From positions 1 through 5,456 of the forward strand of contig QMST01000044.1 of assembly GCA_003649745.1 (NCBI GenBank): 5,456 nt of DNA. The letters are read 5' to 3'. Each line of letters starts with the position of its first letter. Within the stretch, counting starts at the first letter, position 1. The notes below the pieces were generated by a model. The model was not told the DNA's origin. It searched no databases and saw only the letters and a list, made by a program, of their open reading frames with translations. Source of the DNA: Thermoplasmata archaeon. GTDB lineage: Archaea > Thermoplasmatota > E2 > DHVEG-1 > B8-G13. Of this stretch, positions 4,472-5,456 are shown one piece after another. A program made the translations under genes and the position numbers.

Positions 4472-5095
4472 TCAGATAATCTTTCCAAATGCAACAGTTC
4501 CAGAAATTTTTTCTATTCTGATCTTAACGGTTGACCCCTTAACCACCCCTGGCACGTATATGATGTATTTTCCATAAAAAGCAACACCATCTCCCTTTTT
4601 ACCAATATCTTTTATTGTAACCTCATATTCTTTTCCTTCCTCTAAAACCTCTTTGGGCTCCTGTGTAACTTTTTTCTTCCTAACCTTGACGGGTCTAAAA
4701 GCACCACATGCATCGCATCTTAACAAAATAGTTCTACCCTCTTTAACAAGATGGGTATCTGGTCTGCCGCATTCCTCACATATAACATAGGTTTCAACAT
4801 AGTCGTTTATCTTTTTTTGAATCTGCTGCTCAGGTATATTACCTTGGAAGATGGCTCTATTACCAACTTTTTCACCTGCAGTACCCAGCTCTCTAAGAAG
4901 ATATTTTAATACATGATCAGCATCTCTATTTATTGTGTCTACAATCTTGTCAAAATTTTTTATTATAGTAGTTCTTCCCTCATAGATAACCTCTGCTTTT
5001 GGAACCTCGAATCTCTCAGATTTAACCACTTTGGTAGATACATTTTGTATTAGTTGCTTCAGTAGGCTTTTGTAGTCATAATCAGATTTTGACAT
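4472..5095 (-). CDS. Translation initiation factor 2 subunit beta with C-terminal TRAM domain
   Basis: aIF2 beta is part of the heterotrimer that brings initiator tRNA to the small ribosomal subunit. The 207 residues show an N-terminal helix (about 5-20), the central alpha-beta domain with the family phrase TTIIKNFDKIVDTINRDADHV spread over 42-62 and LLRELGTAG (66-74), then a C-terminal zinc ribbon with CEEC (106-109) and CDAC (127-130). A basic linker RKKK (139-142) leads to an extra domain at about 150-207 (GKEYEVTIKDIGKKGDGVA, then VPGVVKGSTVKIRI), a TRAM domain, a small beta-barrel that binds RNA. Some euryarchaeal aIF2 beta proteins are known to carry this extension; many lack it. Start ATG 5095 has only a weak SD-like GTGGGA. 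No frameshift is seen. Confidence 0.95.
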   Translation of the reverse strand: MSKSDYDYKSLLKQLIQNVSTKVVKSERFEVPKAEVIYEGRTTIIKNFDKIVDTINRDADHVLKYLLRELGTAGEKVGNRAIFQGNIPEQQIQKKINDYVETYVICEECGRPDTHLVKEGRTILLRCDACGAFRPVKVRKKKVTQEPKEVLEEGKEYEVTIKDIGKKGDGVAFYGKYIIYVPGVVKGSTVKIRIEKISGTVAFGKII

Positions 5096-5123
5096 TTTCC
5101 CACGTTTTGCATGTATAGCATAG

Positions 5124-5135
5124 GATATGTAAAAA
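5124..5135 (-). promoter_or_regulatory. Weak TATA-like box before aIF2 beta
   Basis: The minus strand reads ATTTTTACATATCC. A start about 26 nt downstream would fall near 5104, giving a leader under 10 nt. This fits the weak SD, but the box is poor. Confidence 0.3.
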
Positions 5136-5147
5136 TGTTGCGATGCT

Positions 5148-5288
5148 TTAGTTTCTCGAAAAAACCAGTGAACCCATCTTTATCCCAATTACAAGTTTAC
5201 CGTCTTTTAATGCTTTTTCAGCTACATCTTCTCTTCTTGTATAAATTTTCTTATCTCCATCTACCCAATGCCAAACAAACTCGCTCAT
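5148..5288 (-). CDS. Small protein of unknown function, 46 residues
   Basis: The frame reads MSEFVWHWVDGDKKIY at its start and ends KMGSLVFSRN. It is soluble and charged, with a Trp-rich start, a Lys/Arg/Glu/Asp-rich middle (12-31) and a beta-like tail (KLVIGIKMGSLVF, 31-43). I do not recognise it. ATG 5288 is preferred to the in-frame TTG 5333, which lies inside a hairpin and has no SD. AGAGG (5302-5306, 13 nt upstream) is a weak SD for ATG 5288. It ends 52 nt before aIF2 beta on the same strand and could share its transcript. The amino-acid balance looks protein-like, but the short length leaves real doubt. The overlapping plus-strand frame (5268-5453) is rich in Pro, Ser and Phe, lacks an SD and is less convincing. 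Confidence 0.5.
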   Translation of the reverse strand: MSEFVWHWVDGDKKIYTRREDVAEKALKDGKLVIGIKMGSLVFSRN

Positions 5289-5322
5289 AATTTCTCTTTT
5301 GCCTCTCCCCACTTCACAGTTT

Positions 5323-5339
5323 TTTGCTTGCAAAGCAAA
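5323..5339. repeat. Perfect 7-bp hairpin upstream of the small protein
   Basis: TTTGCTT (5323-5329), loop GCA, then AAGCAAA (5333-5339). It could be a leader hairpin or a dimer-binding site for the gene starting at 5288. No T-tract follows on the minus strand, so a terminator for that strand is unlikely. Confidence 0.6.
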
Positions 5340-5364
5340 CGTTGTTTAAAAACTTTTCTAAAAT

Positions 5365-5398
5365 TTAAAACGAGACTGTCAACAATTTTCTCACCTCC
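5365..5398 (-). other. Strong SD followed by a seven-codon frame
   Basis: The minus strand reads GGAGGTGA (5398-5391), a near-complete anti-SD complement. Eight bases after GGAGG comes TTG-TTG-ACA-GTC-TCG-TTT-TAA (5385-5365). TTG starts are used by two other genes here. The same frame is open upstream to the window edge (5454), so it may instead be the tail of a gene entering from the right. Either a leader peptide, a gene remnant or chance. Confidence 0.3.
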
Positions 5399-5437
5399 AG
5401 AAAAGATTGTAGATCGAGCACCAAGCAATAATCCAGC

Positions 5438-5456
5438 TCTTTACAGACGGTAAAGA
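5438..5456. repeat. Perfect 7-bp hairpin at the window edge
   Basis: TCTTTAC (5438-5444), loop AGACG, then GTAAAGA (5450-5456). It ends exactly at the window edge, so a longer stem may continue outside. Its role is unknown. Confidence 0.6.

Noticed and set aside
5268..5453. 61-residue plus-strand frame at the right end
   Set aside because: No SD or recognisable motif, overlaps the better minus-strand candidate at 5148-5288, and has shadow-like composition.
1..5456. CRISPR array, tRNA or rRNA gene, insertion sequence
   Set aside because: No regularly spaced repeats, no tRNA or rRNA signature sequence on either strand, and no transposase fragment were found.

Overview
The window looks like a piece of an AT-rich euryarchaeal chromosome, possibly Thermoplasmatota; that rank is only a guess. 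The domain assignment is firm. It holds an archaeal Sm-like protein, an archaeal-type UMP kinase, an initiation factor 2 beta subunit, an FtsZ preceded by a CdrS-like ribbon-helix-helix (RHH) regulator, TATA-box promoters, apparently leaderless starts, and U-tract terminators without bacterial-style hairpins. Two genes (the UMP kinase and ftsZ) appear to start with TTG, each behind a good Shine-Dalgarno (SD) site.

Layout from left to right. 1-1091 (-): N-terminal two thirds of urocanate hydratase (hutU), cut by the window edge. 1092-1285: a 194-bp gap that holds, besides the hutU promoter and SD, a strong two-helix RNA candidate (about 1158-1244, -) with its own TATA box and U-tract. 1286-1501 (-): Sm-like protein. 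1502-1614: divergent promoters with mirrored AGATTTAAA boxes. 1615-2055 and 2077-2766 (+): a two-gene unit of a conserved archaeal protein (perhaps SecB-like) and UMP kinase. It converges on ftsZ (2788-3891, -) with only 21 bp between the stop codons. Upstream of ftsZ on the same strand is cdrS (3998-4225, -), with a promoter bracketed by a 15-bp inverted repeat built on a TTGTCWGACAA palindrome. 4339-4471 is AT-rich and apparently empty. 4472-5095 (-): aIF2 beta with a C-terminal TRAM domain. 5148-5288 (-): a possible 46-residue protein. 5289-5456: an unexplained end region with hairpins and a strong SD that leads into only a seven-codon frame.

The most interesting signal is a pair of related intergenic elements in opposite orientation. 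One lies between lsm and hutU and one between cdrS and ftsZ. They share an exact 17-base block (GAGTGCATCCCATCCCC), an upstream GGTAGTTG and a downstream CCTAG. The spacing between the first two blocks is 5 nt in one copy and 38 nt with a hairpin in the other. In both copies the same orientation is followed by a T-tract. This suggests a small family of structured non-coding RNAs, one encoded next to the Sm-like gene and the other antisense to the ftsZ leader. A DNA protein-binding site is the main alternative.

Functionally the window mixes information processing (aIF2 beta, Sm-like protein), pyrimidine nucleotide metabolism (UMP kinase), cell division and its regulator (FtsZ, CdrS), and histidine catabolism (HutU). 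The cdrS-ftsZ pair is the one clear functional module.
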